64,000 nucleotides of DNA from Deinococcus arcticus (GTDB taxonomy: Bacteria; Deinococcota; Deinococci; Deinococcales; Deinococcaceae): positions 1 through 64,000 of the forward strand of contig NZ_PYSV01000016.1 of the NCBI RefSeq assembly GCF_003028415.1. Reading direction: 5' to 3'. Of this stretch, positions 18,937-27,152 are shown piece by piece (positions within the stretch are counted from its first letter, which is position 1; the number at the start of each line of letters is the position of its first letter). The notes beneath the pieces are model-generated. The model was not told the DNA's origin. It searched no databases and saw only the letters and a program-made list of their open reading frames with translations. The translations under genes and the position numbers were made by a program.

Positions 18937-20547
18937 TTAGCCACGGGCGCTCACCCAGCCCAGCAGCACGCCGCGCTGCACGGTGCCCGGCACGCTCAGA
19001 TCCGGAATCAGGCGGGGGGCGCGGCCCAGCGCGGCCAGGGCGGCCCAGGTCTCGCGTTCAGGCTGAGCGGCCGGCAGGGGCAGGAGTTCGCCCACGGGGG
19101 GCACAGCCGCGCCCGGAACCGGCAGGCCCAGTTGCAGCGCCGCCACCGCGTCCACCAGGGCCTGGCGGATGGCCGTGTCCGGGTCGGCGTGAAAGCCGCT
19201 GGCCAGCAGGCCCCGGACCGGGTCGTACACGGCCGCGCCGTGCAGGCCGCGCAGGGCCGGGTGGTTCAGGGTTACCACCTGCACGCCCAGGCCGTACACC
19301 ATGCCCAGGGTCTTGAACAGCCACAGGTGCGCCAGCGGCAGAGCGGCGGGCGGCAGCGGCTGGGCGGTAAAGGCGTGCGGCGCGCGGGCCAGTTCGGCGC
19401 CCAGCAGGGCGTTCAGGCCCCGGCCCAGCAGATCGGTTTCGTGGTAGCCCAGCACCGGGAACGCAAATTCGCCGGGGTTCAGGCCCAGCGGCGCGCCGGG
19501 CAGCAGGGCCAGCAGGCGGCGCTCGGCGGCGCGGTTCAGGGCCTCGGTGCCGTCGGTGCCCCAGCCAGCCCGGCCGGCGCCGCCGGAGGTGCCGTAGGTG
19601 AACAGGGGCAGCTGCTCGCCCGCCGCGCCCGGGGCGTCGGTGAGGGCAAAGGGGCCGCTCAGCAGCGCGGCCAGATCGTCGGGCCCGGCCAGAGGCAGCT
19701 CGGCGCGGGCCACGGCCCACCAGTCCCCCTCGGTGGCCCCCTTCAGGAAGGCGGGCACGCGGGCGCTGCGCAGGGTGGCGGCGTCCACGACCAGCGCCTG
19801 GTCCCCGGTCACGCCACCCGGCAGGCCAGCGGCGGCCCGGAACGCTTCCAGCGCCATCAACCCCGCGAGCAGTTCGGTCAGCGGCGCGCCCGCCTCGCCG
19901 TCCAGGGTCAGGTGGCGGCGCAGGGTGGCTCCGGGGGTGTGCAGCGGGGCAATCACGCCCTGGTCAGCGTCCACGGCGGCCAGCAGCAGGGGCGTCTGCG
20001 CGCCCGACTGGTTCAGGTGCAGGGCCACACAGGGGCCGGGGGTGGTCTGAGCGTCCACCGTCACAAAGGCCAGGTCACGCAGGTGGGCGGCCACGGAGCG
20101 GGTCAGGGCGGGCGGGCCGCGCAGGGTCACCCGGGCGGCGCGCACGGCGCGGAAGGCGGCGGCAGGCTCGGCGCTCAGCGACTCCAGAAAGCGCAGCACG
20201 CCCGCAAACTCACCCACCTCGGCCGGGGTCAGGCCCGTCTGGGTGGGCAGCAGCAGGTCCCGGGCGCGCAGTTCGTCCAGCAGCAGCTTTGCAGCGGGCC
20301 ACGCGCTCCCGGGCAGGCTGGCCTGCACCTCGGCGGCGGTGGTGCCCCCGGTCAGGCCGGGCAGCAGGTGCAGAAACAGGGCGTGCAGCGCGGGGTGGCC
20401 CTGAATGCGGAAGGTCGTGTCCCAGTGCTGAAAGCGGATGCCGCCCCGAATGGGCACGTGCCCCACGCCGGGCCGCAGGCGCAGCACCTCGGCGCCCAGG
20501 GCGGCCGGGCCAGGGGTCTGGGGGGCCTGAAGGGCCGGGGCACTCAC
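18937..20547 (-). CDS. RRE/ocin-ThiF-like partner of the YcaO enzyme (LazD-like)
   Basis: A 536-residue protein resembling the putative thiazole-containing bacteriocin maturation (ocin-ThiF-like) family. The N-terminal 100 residues look like a winged-helix RiPP recognition element (LRLRPGVGHVPIRGGIRF, LLLDELRARDLLLP) that binds the leader peptide and hands it to the YcaO subunit. The rest is E1-like without the catalytic Cys motifs of true ThiF. The start is GTG 20547, preceded by GAGGAAGG, and GTGA overlaps the upstream stop. Open reading continues upstream to 20580, but that part overlaps the preceding gene. Confidence 0.75.
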   Translation of the reverse strand: MSAPALQAPQTPGPAALGAEVLRLRPGVGHVPIRGGIRFQHWDTTFRIQGHPALHALFLHLLPGLTGGTTAAEVQASLPGSAWPAAKLLLDELRARDLLLPTQTGLTPAEVGEFAGVLRFLESLSAEPAAAFRAVRAARVTLRGPPALTRSVAAHLRDLAFVTVDAQTTPGPCVALHLNQSGAQTPLLLAAVDADQGVIAPLHTPGATLRRHLTLDGEAGAPLTELLAGLMALEAFRAAAGLPGGVTGDQALVVDAATLRSARVPAFLKGATEGDWWAVARAELPLAGPDDLAALLSGPFALTDAPGAAGEQLPLFTYGTSGGAGRAGWGTDGTEALNRAAERRLLALLPGAPLGLNPGEFAFPVLGYHETDLLGRGLNALLGAELARAPHAFTAQPLPPAALPLAHLWLFKTLGMVYGLGVQVVTLNHPALRGLHGAAVYDPVRGLLASGFHADPDTAIRQALVDAVAALQLGLPVPGAAVPPVGELLPLPAAQPERETWAALAALGRAPRLIPDLSVPGTVQRGVLLGWVSARG

Positions 20548-21662
20548 GCCACACCTTCCTCGCGCAGCTGGACCCACCACTGGTCAAAAAAGCCGCGCCA
20601 GTCCTGGCCGTGCAGGTCCTGCATGGCCTCGCTGACCATGTAGTTCACGAAGTAGCGCTCGGTGGGCGAGATGTCCATCAGGGGCAGCACCGAGTACATG
20701 AAGTTCATCAGGGTGCGGTACGTGGAGAACATCTCGACGTGGTACCAGGTGTCAGAGACATTGAACTTGCGCAGCTCCTGGTGGAATTCGCTGAAGCCGT
20801 GCTCTGGCCCGAAGGCCCAGCGGGCCTGCGCTTCCGGGTTCACGCCCTGCGCCACCCGCTGCATGGTGGCGGTGGGATCGGGGGCCAGCAGGCCCGCGTC
20901 GGCCAGCTGCCGCCCCACCGGCCACAGGCGCCGGAACTGGGTTTCCCAGAGCGTCAGCACCTCGTCGCGTGCTCCGCCGGTCACCCCGTCCACCGCGCGC
21001 AGCACCTCATCCCGGATGGGCGCGTACTTCTGGGCAAACGCCGCGCGCAGCCGCTCGCCGCCGCCCTGGCGGTACAGGAACTCTTCCAGGTGCGAACGGT
21101 ACGAGATATGCCCGGGATACACCCCGAACGGGTACGTGCCCGCGTACAGCACGAAGATGCGCGCCAGCCGGATCAGCCGGTCGGTGGTCGTGCCCGCATC
21201 TGCCTGCAGGGTCCGCAACAGGGCGGGGGTCAGCGCCGCGAAGTACTGCGCGCGAAAGGCCTCGGCTTCCGGCGAGCCCAGCACGTCGCGCCGGTCGGGG
21301 GCCTCGCCCACCAGCACGCTGTTGTCCGGGCGAATCGGCCCGTAGGGCCCCGCCTCCAGTTCCAGGGTGCCCAGCTTCTCGCTGCGCGTCAGGTACGCTG
21401 CCTCATCCAGGTCGCCGGTGGAGGGATGCTGGCGCAGGTAGGCTTCGGCCTGCCCCCGGGCGTGTTCCAGCGCGGCCTGCACGGCGCTGTCCTCGCCCTG
21501 CACAATCACGCGGACGTGCGGGCCGAACTTCCAGTGGCGCTCGGCGTAAGCCAGCGTGATCCCGGCGCGCGCCTGAAGCTCCAGCACCAGCGGTAATACC
21601 AGATCACGCAGAAGAGGGCGCTTTTCAGTCGCGTAGTGGGTGATGTACAGAGCAGCGTTCAT
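20544..21662 (-). CDS. thiopeptide pyridine synthase-like protein (LazC/TbtD-like)
   Basis: A 372-residue member of the thiopeptide-type bacteriocin biosynthesis domain family. It starts with YITHYATEKRPLLRD and has the strand AERHWKFGPHVRVIVQG near 42-58, which parallels but differs from the elimination motif in the LazF-like protein. Further marks are YPFGVYPGHISYRSHLEEF and a C-terminal FVNYMVSEAMQDLHGQDW. Since elimination is already supplied by the fusion protein, this one is best assigned as the enzyme that joins two dehydroalanines by formal [4+2] cycloaddition, closing the macrocycle and releasing the leader. Length and operon position fit LazC. The two roles could be exchanged. Confidence 0.7.
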   Translation of the reverse strand: MNAALYITHYATEKRPLLRDLVLPLVLELQARAGITLAYAERHWKFGPHVRVIVQGEDSAVQAALEHARGQAEAYLRQHPSTGDLDEAAYLTRSEKLGTLELEAGPYGPIRPDNSVLVGEAPDRRDVLGSPEAEAFRAQYFAALTPALLRTLQADAGTTTDRLIRLARIFVLYAGTYPFGVYPGHISYRSHLEEFLYRQGGGERLRAAFAQKYAPIRDEVLRAVDGVTGGARDEVLTLWETQFRRLWPVGRQLADAGLLAPDPTATMQRVAQGVNPEAQARWAFGPEHGFSEFHQELRKFNVSDTWYHVEMFSTYRTLMNFMYSVLPLMDISPTERYFVNYMVSEAMQDLHGQDWRGFFDQWWVQLREEGVA

Positions 21663-24337
21663 AGGGAACCTCCGGTGCGGGGCAGTTGATGCAGTTCAAA
21701 GACGAGTTCACTGGTCAGGGGCCCGTGGTCACCCTGGACCAGCGCCTCTTCGGGCAGGGGGCGGCATTCTTCAAACACGAAGTCCTGCGGGCTGTCGCGC
21801 AGCACCTTGGCCAGCAGCCGCGCGTGCAGGGGACTGGAGAAGTCGAGGTACTGGGGCTTCTGGGTGCCGCCGGCCAGTTCGGCCTGCCACGCCTGGAGGT
21901 TGGCGCTGCCCCGCGCGGCGCGGCGCCGGCGCATGAAGACCTGGGCCGGCAGGCCATGGTCGGCCGCCCAGCGCCACAGGGTCAGGGCGTACCCGGCGTC
22001 GGTGGTGTGGGGCCCGGGGGCCGGCAGGGCGGCGTGGGGCACGCTCCAGCGGGCGCGGTGCAGGACTGCGGGCCCGGCGCGCAGGCGCGGCGTGCGCCGA
22101 ATCTGGCCGTCAGCGGGGCCCAGGCTGGCCTCGGCAATATCGGGCAGGTGCGGCACGATCAGGCCGTTGTTCGTCAGGGTCACCAGAAAGTTCTTCAGGC
22201 TGGGCAGCAGCTGGGCGATCAGGAACCCGGCGTACACGATCTGCACGCTCTCGCCGGTATCGCGGCGGCGCAGCATCACCTCGTCCCGCGCCTCGTCGTG
22301 TTCCAGGTACAGGTCGTTCACGCTCAGGGCCGCCCCCGCCACCGGGGCGTCGATCTGCAATTCGGTGTCGGTCAGGGCAGGGTGCAGGTTGGCGGTGAAC
22401 CCGTGGGCGCTGCGCAGGCCGATCTGGCTGTGGCCCCCGGGGGCCAGGGCACGCAGGGTGGCCCGCACGTCCGCCGTGACCTGGGCGGGCAGCGTGGCCA
22501 GGAAGCGGCTGAAATACTGGCCGTATCCGGCGTACACCTGATTCACGATCAGGCCCGCAGCGGTTCCCCCCATGGCCGGCTGGGCAAACACGTCGTAGGA
22601 CCAGGGGCGGGCCGTGAGGCAGCCAGGGAGGCGCTCCAGCCACGCCTGCAGCTGCGCCTCGCTCAGGTCCAGCTCCTCCTGGCCCGCGCGGGTGGCGGCC
22701 AGGTAGGCGGCGCGCACCTCGCGCTGCACCGCGAAGATTTCCTGTAAGTCCGGGCGGGCGCGCAGGGCCTCGCCGGGGCCGCGCAGCGACGCCTGCAGCC
22801 ATTCGTCGAACAGGTCGGCATTGTCCCGGACAAAGGTGGGCAGATCGTCCACCCGGGCGCCCCGGCCCAGCGTCCCCACCACGCGCTCACGCAGCAGCGG
22901 CCCGAACAGCAGGTGGGTGTCGAACACGCGCAGCACGGCCAGCAGCTGGTGCAGCCGCGTCAGGGCCGGCTGAAAGGGCGCCGGGTCCAGCGTCTGGGCG
23001 GCGGGGGCAGTGGTGTCCTCGTACAGCACCGGGCCGGCGGGCAGGGTCAGGCCGTACGCCTCGTAGGCGGCGGCCAAATGCGCGCGGGCCGCGTCCAGGG
23101 CGCCGGGGCGCGCCGCACTGTCCAGGGCCGCAAAGGCCTGCAGGGCGCCGGCCAGCGCGGCCAGCGCGCCGGCCGCCACTTCAGCCTGGGTGGTGCCGGC
23201 GCGGCGCAGCAGGGCCGCCACCTCGCCGGGCAGGTCCGCCGGCTGTTCGGTCAGGCCGGTCACCGGCAACAGGAAGGCGCTGTCCATCAGCTGGGCCAGG
23301 AAGCGGTGGGGGGCCTGGGGGTCGGCGGACAGGTCCGCCAGGGTGGCCACCAGGGCGGCGTAAGACGCCTCTCCCCCATCCTCCCGCACCCGGGCGATCA
23401 GGCGGGCCAGGCCGCCGCTCAGGCGCAGGGTCACGCGGCGGGACGCGAGGTTGCGGGCGCGGGGCTGACGAACGGCGTCATCCAGGGCCTGCTCGAAGCG
23501 CACCTCGGCGCCCTGCACCCGCAGGTGGTCGCCCAGGCGCCAGGGCAGGGCGGCGCGCAGGGCCGGGGTTTTCAGGGCACCGTCCAGCAGCCGCAGGAGC
23601 AGCACGTGGTTCACGGTCACACTGGCCTGAATCTGGGGCCGGGTGAGAAGGGCGCTGCCCCCCGGCACCCAGCGGCCCCCGGCCACCGAGGTGTAGTGGC
23701 TGAAGGGGCTGGTTTTCCAGGCGGCGCGGGACACGTACTGCAGCAGGCGGTACTCGCTCTTGCGCAGCGTGCCCTTCTGCTCGGCCAGGGGCGTGGCGGC
23801 GTACTGCCGCGCGGTGGCCAGCAGCGCGCCGCTGGAGACGGCCAGGGCTTTCAGAAAGCGTTCGTCCCGGCACGTGGCCTGCAGGGCCGTGCGTTCGGCC
23901 GTCAGGTGGGTGTCCAAGGCGCCCAGCAGCCCGGCGGTGCGCTGCTCCTGGGCGCTCCAGGCGTGCAGGTAGGCGTGCACCGCCTGGGGCAGCCGGGCGT
24001 GCAGGGGCGGCGGAAGCTGGCGGGGGCTTTTGCCGGCCAGCACCGTGCGCCGCAGGGCCAGCAGTTCGCGGCGCTCGGCGTCGTCTGTCAGGCCAGGAAT
24101 CAGGGTGTACAGCGCCTCGGCCGCCTGGGCGCGCTGGGTCTCCAGTTCGGCCCGCGCCCCTGCGTCGCCGCGCAGTTCGGCCTCCAGGGGAAAGCCCGGC
24201 CGCGCGGGGCTGACGTGGTTAAAACGCAGGAGCAGCTGGGGAGCCAAAAGGTCATCTGATGTTGTGGGTGCCGGGGTGGTGGGCGGGGTGGTGGCGAGCG
24301 GTGCAGTGGGCTGGTGCCGAATAAAACCCTGGGTCAT
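21659..24337 (-). CDS. LanB-like glutamyl-tRNA-dependent Ser/Thr glutamylase (LazB/TbtB-like)
   Basis: An 892-residue protein matching the N-terminal lantibiotic dehydratase domain, which transfers glutamate from charged tRNA to Ser/Thr of the precursor. Visible marks are QLLLRFNHVSPARPGFP, LRKSEYRLLQYVSRAAWK followed by TSPFSHYTSVAGGRW near residues 195-230, and a conserved C-terminal LLRDSP-like block. The elimination domain is absent, as in split thiopeptide LanBs. The start at 24337 has AAGGAGG; the frame is open upstream through the precursor gene on another frame and was trimmed. The stop overlaps the next start (ATGA). It is the first enzyme gene after the precursor. Confidence 0.82.
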   Translation of the reverse strand: MTQGFIRHQPTAPLATTPPTTPAPTTSDDLLAPQLLLRFNHVSPARPGFPLEAELRGDAGARAELETQRAQAAEALYTLIPGLTDDAERRELLALRRTVLAGKSPRQLPPPLHARLPQAVHAYLHAWSAQEQRTAGLLGALDTHLTAERTALQATCRDERFLKALAVSSGALLATARQYAATPLAEQKGTLRKSEYRLLQYVSRAAWKTSPFSHYTSVAGGRWVPGGSALLTRPQIQASVTVNHVLLLRLLDGALKTPALRAALPWRLGDHLRVQGAEVRFEQALDDAVRQPRARNLASRRVTLRLSGGLARLIARVREDGGEASYAALVATLADLSADPQAPHRFLAQLMDSAFLLPVTGLTEQPADLPGEVAALLRRAGTTQAEVAAGALAALAGALQAFAALDSAARPGALDAARAHLAAAYEAYGLTLPAGPVLYEDTTAPAAQTLDPAPFQPALTRLHQLLAVLRVFDTHLLFGPLLRERVVGTLGRGARVDDLPTFVRDNADLFDEWLQASLRGPGEALRARPDLQEIFAVQREVRAAYLAATRAGQEELDLSEAQLQAWLERLPGCLTARPWSYDVFAQPAMGGTAAGLIVNQVYAGYGQYFSRFLATLPAQVTADVRATLRALAPGGHSQIGLRSAHGFTANLHPALTDTELQIDAPVAGAALSVNDLYLEHDEARDEVMLRRRDTGESVQIVYAGFLIAQLLPSLKNFLVTLTNNGLIVPHLPDIAEASLGPADGQIRRTPRLRAGPAVLHRARWSVPHAALPAPGPHTTDAGYALTLWRWAADHGLPAQVFMRRRRAARGSANLQAWQAELAGGTQKPQYLDFSSPLHARLLAKVLRDSPQDFVFEECRPLPEEALVQGDHGPLTSELVFELHQLPRTGGSL

Positions 24338-24392
24338 GGCCGTACCTCCTTGTCTGAAAGTCGAGAGGGCGTGGGGCGCGGGGCAAAGGGTG

Positions 24393-24428
24393 GGGGGAGG
24401 GGGGCCACTCGGGCCCAGTCCCTCCCCC
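24393..24428 (-). terminator. hairpin between precursor and LanB-like gene
   Basis: A perfect 9-bp stem GGGGGAGGG/CCCTCCCCC (24393-24401 with 24420-24428) with an 18-base loop sits 15 bp after the precursor stop and 55 bp before the next start. It lacks a T-run. It may stabilise the precursor mRNA or act as a partial terminator so that precursor is made in excess over the enzymes; this is common in RiPP operons, but here it is inference. Confidence 0.45.
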
Positions 24429-24443
24429 GCCCGGGTGGGCGAC

Positions 24444-24638
24444 TTACTCGGCAACAACTTCGACAGAGCCGCAGCAGCACGAGCTGCTTCCGCAGGTGGA
24501 GGTGGCGCTGCAGGAGCTGGAGCCGGACGAGGCGCCGGTTTCGGCCAGGGCGGTGCTGTCGCGCACCTCGGTCACTTCCAGGGCTTCGATGTTCAGGTCG
24601 CTGAAGTCAATGTCGGTCATGGGGGTGTTGATGGTCAT
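24444..24638 (-). CDS. thiopeptide (lactazole-type) precursor peptide, 64 aa
   Basis: A 64-residue peptide. The leader is acidic (DIDFSDLNIEALEVTEV) and ends with RDSTALAETGA; the Ser/Cys/Thr-rich core runs from residue 37. Core residues: Ser 37, 38, 40, 41, 42, 44, 47, 51, 52, 53, 58; Thr 46 and 48; Cys 43, 49, 54, 55, 56; it ends in the unusual tail VEVVAE. From memory, lactazole LazA has a leader ending RDTVALPENGA and a core beginning SWGSCSCQASSSC, so the alignment is close: G39, S40, C43 and C49 match. AAGGAG lies 9 bp upstream of the ATG at 24638; an alternative ATG is at 24620. It lies between exporter and enzyme genes. Confidence 0.88.
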   Translation of the reverse strand: MTINTPMTDIDFSDLNIEALEVTEVRDSTALAETGASSGSSSCSATSTCGSSSCCCGSVEVVAE

Positions 24639-24809
24639 GGTGGTCTCCTTGGGGCGTGCGCCACTCGGCGCAGCGAGGGGGCGAGGGGCCGAACAGCAGC
24701 GGGCGGGGTCAGGTGAGGGGGCGGGGCGTTAGAAGGCGATCACCTCCGGGTGGGACACAGAGAAGCCGGGTGGATTAGGAGCGCTGGAACCCTGGGGGCC
24801 GCAGGGGCC

Positions 24810-25622
24810 TTACAGGCCAGCGTTGCCTTCGTCGCGTCGGTAGCCCAGGCGGGCCAGGAAGAGGAACAGGGCGGCGTAACCAGCCAGCCACAGCACGTGA
24901 GAGAGCATGTTGGGGTCGTGGGCGGCGCCAATCTGTCCCAGCGCCAGCTGCGAGAAGTGGTAGGGGGGCAGGGCCGGGGCGATCTTCTGGAAGAACTCGG
25001 GGAGCATGGCGTAGGGCATCCAGAGGCCGGAGGCGAACGACATGGGGATGTAGATCACGTTGGCCAGGGCCGGCGCGGCGCCGGGGCCGGTCAGGAAGCC
25101 CAGGGCCAGCCCGAGGGCGGTAAACGGCAGGCCGCCCAGGATCAGGGTCAGGCCCAGTCGCAGCCACATCTCGGCCGGCATCTCCACGCGGCCCACGGTG
25201 GCGCCCAGCAGGAACATCAGCGAGATGATGGTGACGTTGAACATCAGCGAGGTCGCCAGCTTCGAGAGCAGGAACGCACCCGGCGGCATGGGCGAGACGC
25301 GCTTGATCTTCAGCCAGCCGCTGGCCCGGTCGTTGGCGATGCCCACCCCGAAGGAGAAGAGCGAGGCGCCGATCACCCCGAACGCGCCGTAGGTGGCGAG
25401 CATGTACATGGGCACCCGGACGTTGCCGGCCGACTGGTTCATGTACGTGAAGCCGAACACCACGTAGAACAGCAGCGGAAAGATGATGGTGGGAATCAGG
25501 AACATGGGGCTGCGCAGCAGGGTCATCGCCTCGGCGCGGATCTCCAGGCGGTAGAGCCGCCAGCGGTTGACGCGGGGGGCCGGGGCGGGCCGGGCGCGGG
25601 TCACGTCTTGGACAAGGCTCAT
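24810..25622 (-). CDS. ABC-2 type transporter permease of the thiopeptide cluster
   Basis: A 270-residue inner-membrane protein with about six hydrophobic segments (FLIPTIIFPLLFYVVFGF near 41-58, then near 76, 115, 145, 177 and 240). ABC-2 permeases of this type export drugs, lipids or peptides. The start at 25622 overlaps the ATPase stop (ATGA), so the two are translated together. The cluster position just before the precursor suggests export of, and self-protection against, the mature thiopeptide. 171 bp separate it from the precursor gene, where no promoter is obvious. Confidence 0.85.
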   Translation of the reverse strand: MSLVQDVTRARPAPAPRVNRWRLYRLEIRAEAMTLLRSPMFLIPTIIFPLLFYVVFGFTYMNQSAGNVRVPMYMLATYGAFGVIGASLFSFGVGIANDRASGWLKIKRVSPMPPGAFLLSKLATSLMFNVTIISLMFLLGATVGRVEMPAEMWLRLGLTLILGGLPFTALGLALGFLTGPGAAPALANVIYIPMSFASGLWMPYAMLPEFFQKIAPALPPYHFSQLALGQIGAAHDPNMLSHVLWLAGYAALFLFLARLGYRRDEGNAGL

Positions 25623-26560
25623 GCGCTGACTCCTTGGGGGGTCTTGAGGCCCTGGAACACGTCCTCCAGGCTGGCGGGGCGCACCGCGAATTCCTGCAGG
25701 GCGGGGTCCAGGGCGTACAGGGGGGGCGCAATCACGGCCTGTCCGTCCACCGTCAGGTGCAGCACGCCGTCCTGCTGGCGCACGGCGCGCACCCCGGGCA
25801 CGGCCATCAGCTGCGCTTCGGTCAGCAGGGCGCTGCGCAGAGAAACGTGCTGCACGTTCACCCGGGCCTTGAGTTCCTGCGGCGTGGCCTGGGCCACCAG
25901 CCGGCCCCTGTCCATCACCAGAATCCGGTCGGCCAGGGCGTCGGCCTCTTCCAGGTAGTGGGTGGTCAGCAGCACCGTGCGGCCGTCGTCCACCAGGGCC
26001 CGCACCTGGGTCCAGAAGGAGCGGCGGGTGTCCACGTCCAGCGCCACGGTGGGCTCGTCCATCACGATCAGGGCGGGGTCGCCGCACAGGGCCAGGGCAA
26101 AGCGCACCCGCTGGCGCTGCCCGCCGGACAGCTGGCGGTAGGTCCGGCCTGCCAGGTCACTCAGCCCGGCGCGGCGCAGCGTCTCGGCCACCGGCAGCGG
26201 GGCAGGGTAGTAGCTGGAAAACAGCTCGACCAGTTCCGCCACCCGCAGGTTGGCGGCCAGATGCACCTGCTGCAGCATGGAGCCGGTGTGCATGCGGTGG
26301 GGGGCGTTCAGCGGCGAGCGGCCGTACACCTTCACCGCGCCCCGGCTGGGGGCCAGCAGGCCCAGCACCATATTCACCAGGGTGCTCTTGCCGGCCCCGT
26401 TGGGGCCCAGCAGCGCCACCACCTCGCCGGGGTGGATGCTCAGGCTGGTGGGGTGAAGCGCGGGAATCGCGCCGTAAGACTTGCTCACCTCCTGAAGTTC
26501 GATGGCGGGGCCGGCGTACTCCGGTCTCCACGTCCTGGGTGTGTGCCGTTCAAGCTGCAT
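25619..26560 (-). CDS. ABC transporter ATPase of the thiopeptide cluster
   Basis: A 313-residue ATP-binding subunit. Walker A GPNGAGKST near residue 54, the ABC signature LSGGQRQRVRFAL near 143, Walker B LIVMDEPT near 165 and the switch His in LLTTHYLEEAD are all intact. A C-terminal extension of about 80 residues follows, typical of drug-exporter ATPases. The start at 26560 was chosen for AAGGAG 8 bp upstream; the longer open frame has no signal. It is the first gene of the minus-strand operon and is preceded by an 11-bp-repeat promoter. Confidence 0.9.
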   Translation of the reverse strand: MQLERHTPRTWRPEYAGPAIELQEVSKSYGAIPALHPTSLSIHPGEVVALLGPNGAGKSTLVNMVLGLLAPSRGAVKVYGRSPLNAPHRMHTGSMLQQVHLAANLRVAELVELFSSYYPAPLPVAETLRRAGLSDLAGRTYRQLSGGQRQRVRFALALCGDPALIVMDEPTVALDVDTRRSFWTQVRALVDDGRTVLLTTHYLEEADALADRILVMDRGRLVAQATPQELKARVNVQHVSLRSALLTEAQLMAVPGVRAVRQQDGVLHLTVDGQAVIAPPLYALDPALQEFAVRPASLEDVFQGLKTPQGVSA

Positions 26561-26614
26561 TTCACTCTCCTTCCGGCGCGGGGCTTCTTTGGGTTCTTCC
26601 CGAGCGGTGAGCAG

Positions 26615-26681
26615 AGTGTGCCGGGCGGCCAGGGACACCCCGGAGACAGGGGGGCAGGCGGGAGTGGGGCCGGCAGGGACA
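26615..26681 (-). promoter_or_regulatory. SARP-like promoter of the exporter/thiopeptide operon
   Basis: On the minus strand TGTCCCT (26681-26675), TGTCTCC (26648-26642) and TGTCCCT (26637-26631) occur at offsets of 33 and 11 bp. Ten bp after the last copy stands CACACT (26620-26615), a plausible -10 box, about 48 bp before the start of translation once the transcription start is placed. The arrangement matches SARP operators and mirrors the promoters at 26712 and 27153. Confidence 0.5.
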
Positions 26682-26711
26682 GACCGCCGCCCGCCGGGGT
26701 CTGGGGCCGGC

Positions 26712-26756
26712 TGTCCCTGATCCGTCTCTGGGCTGTCTCCGGGCGGCGCGCACCGT
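26712..26756 (+). promoter_or_regulatory. divergent SARP-like promoter towards the small peptides
   Basis: TGTCCCT (26712-26718), CGTCTCT (26723-26729) and TGTCTCC (26734-26740) follow each other at exactly 11 bp. Ten bp later is CACCGT (26751-26756), a weak -10. A transcript from here would have a leader of about 160 nt before the peptide ATG at 26926; no gene was seen in that leader. Confidence 0.45.
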
Positions 26757-26925
26757 GGGCGCACGTGCAGGCCCCTGTTGCAGTGGTCCGGCCTGCACCG
26801 GCGGCGCACTGGTGGTTCTGCCCAAGCACTGGCATCCACCTCTGGGCACCTCACGCTCAGGGCCGCGCCACTGGCGCCGCTTCCCGGCTCCCTGCTCACG
26901 CCCGTTTCTGCTTCAAGGAGGTTTC

Positions 26926-27075
26926 ATGCGCGTTCTGTCTGCTCTTGTGCTTTCCCTGTTTCTCTTTGCCCCGGTGGCCCAGGCCACGGGCGCGGCCACG
27001 CCCCAGACTGGCGGCACCTTCGGCGGTTTCGGGGGCGGCTCCTCGGGTGGGGGTGGCGCTTCGGGCAGCTGGTAA
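26926..27075 (+). CDS. small secreted Gly/Ser-rich peptide 1 (49 aa)
   Basis: ATG 26926 follows AAGGAGGT at ideal distance. The 49-residue product has a Sec signal peptide (MRVLSALVLSLFLFAPVAQA) and a mature part of about 29 residues rich in Gly and Ser, ending in GGGGASGSW. It has the same length as the peptide at 27492, shares its MRV start, AQAT cleavage region and GGGGASGSW end, so the two are paralogues. There is no cysteine. It stands divergent from the thiopeptide exporter. Function unknown; export is well supported, signalling is a guess. Confidence 0.65.
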   Translation: MRVLSALVLSLFLFAPVAQATGAATPQTGGTFGGFGGGSSGGGGASGSW

Positions 27076-27152
27076 GACGGGCGGCCACCCAGGCGCTCTG
27101 CCGCTTCCCCCGGTGCCCGGCCCTCAGCTCCTCAGCGCTGTGTTCAGCCCGC

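Noticed and set aside
14085..24638. A classical lantibiotic (class I LanBC) cluster
   Set aside because: There is no LanC cyclase, and a YcaO enzyme with RRE partner and azoline dehydrogenase is present; the set fits a thiopeptide.
26755..27075. A longer 106-aa reading of the first Gly-rich peptide starting at GTG 26755
   Set aside because: The extension has no ribosome binding site and would bury the signal peptide; ATG 26926 has an ideal AAGGAGGT.
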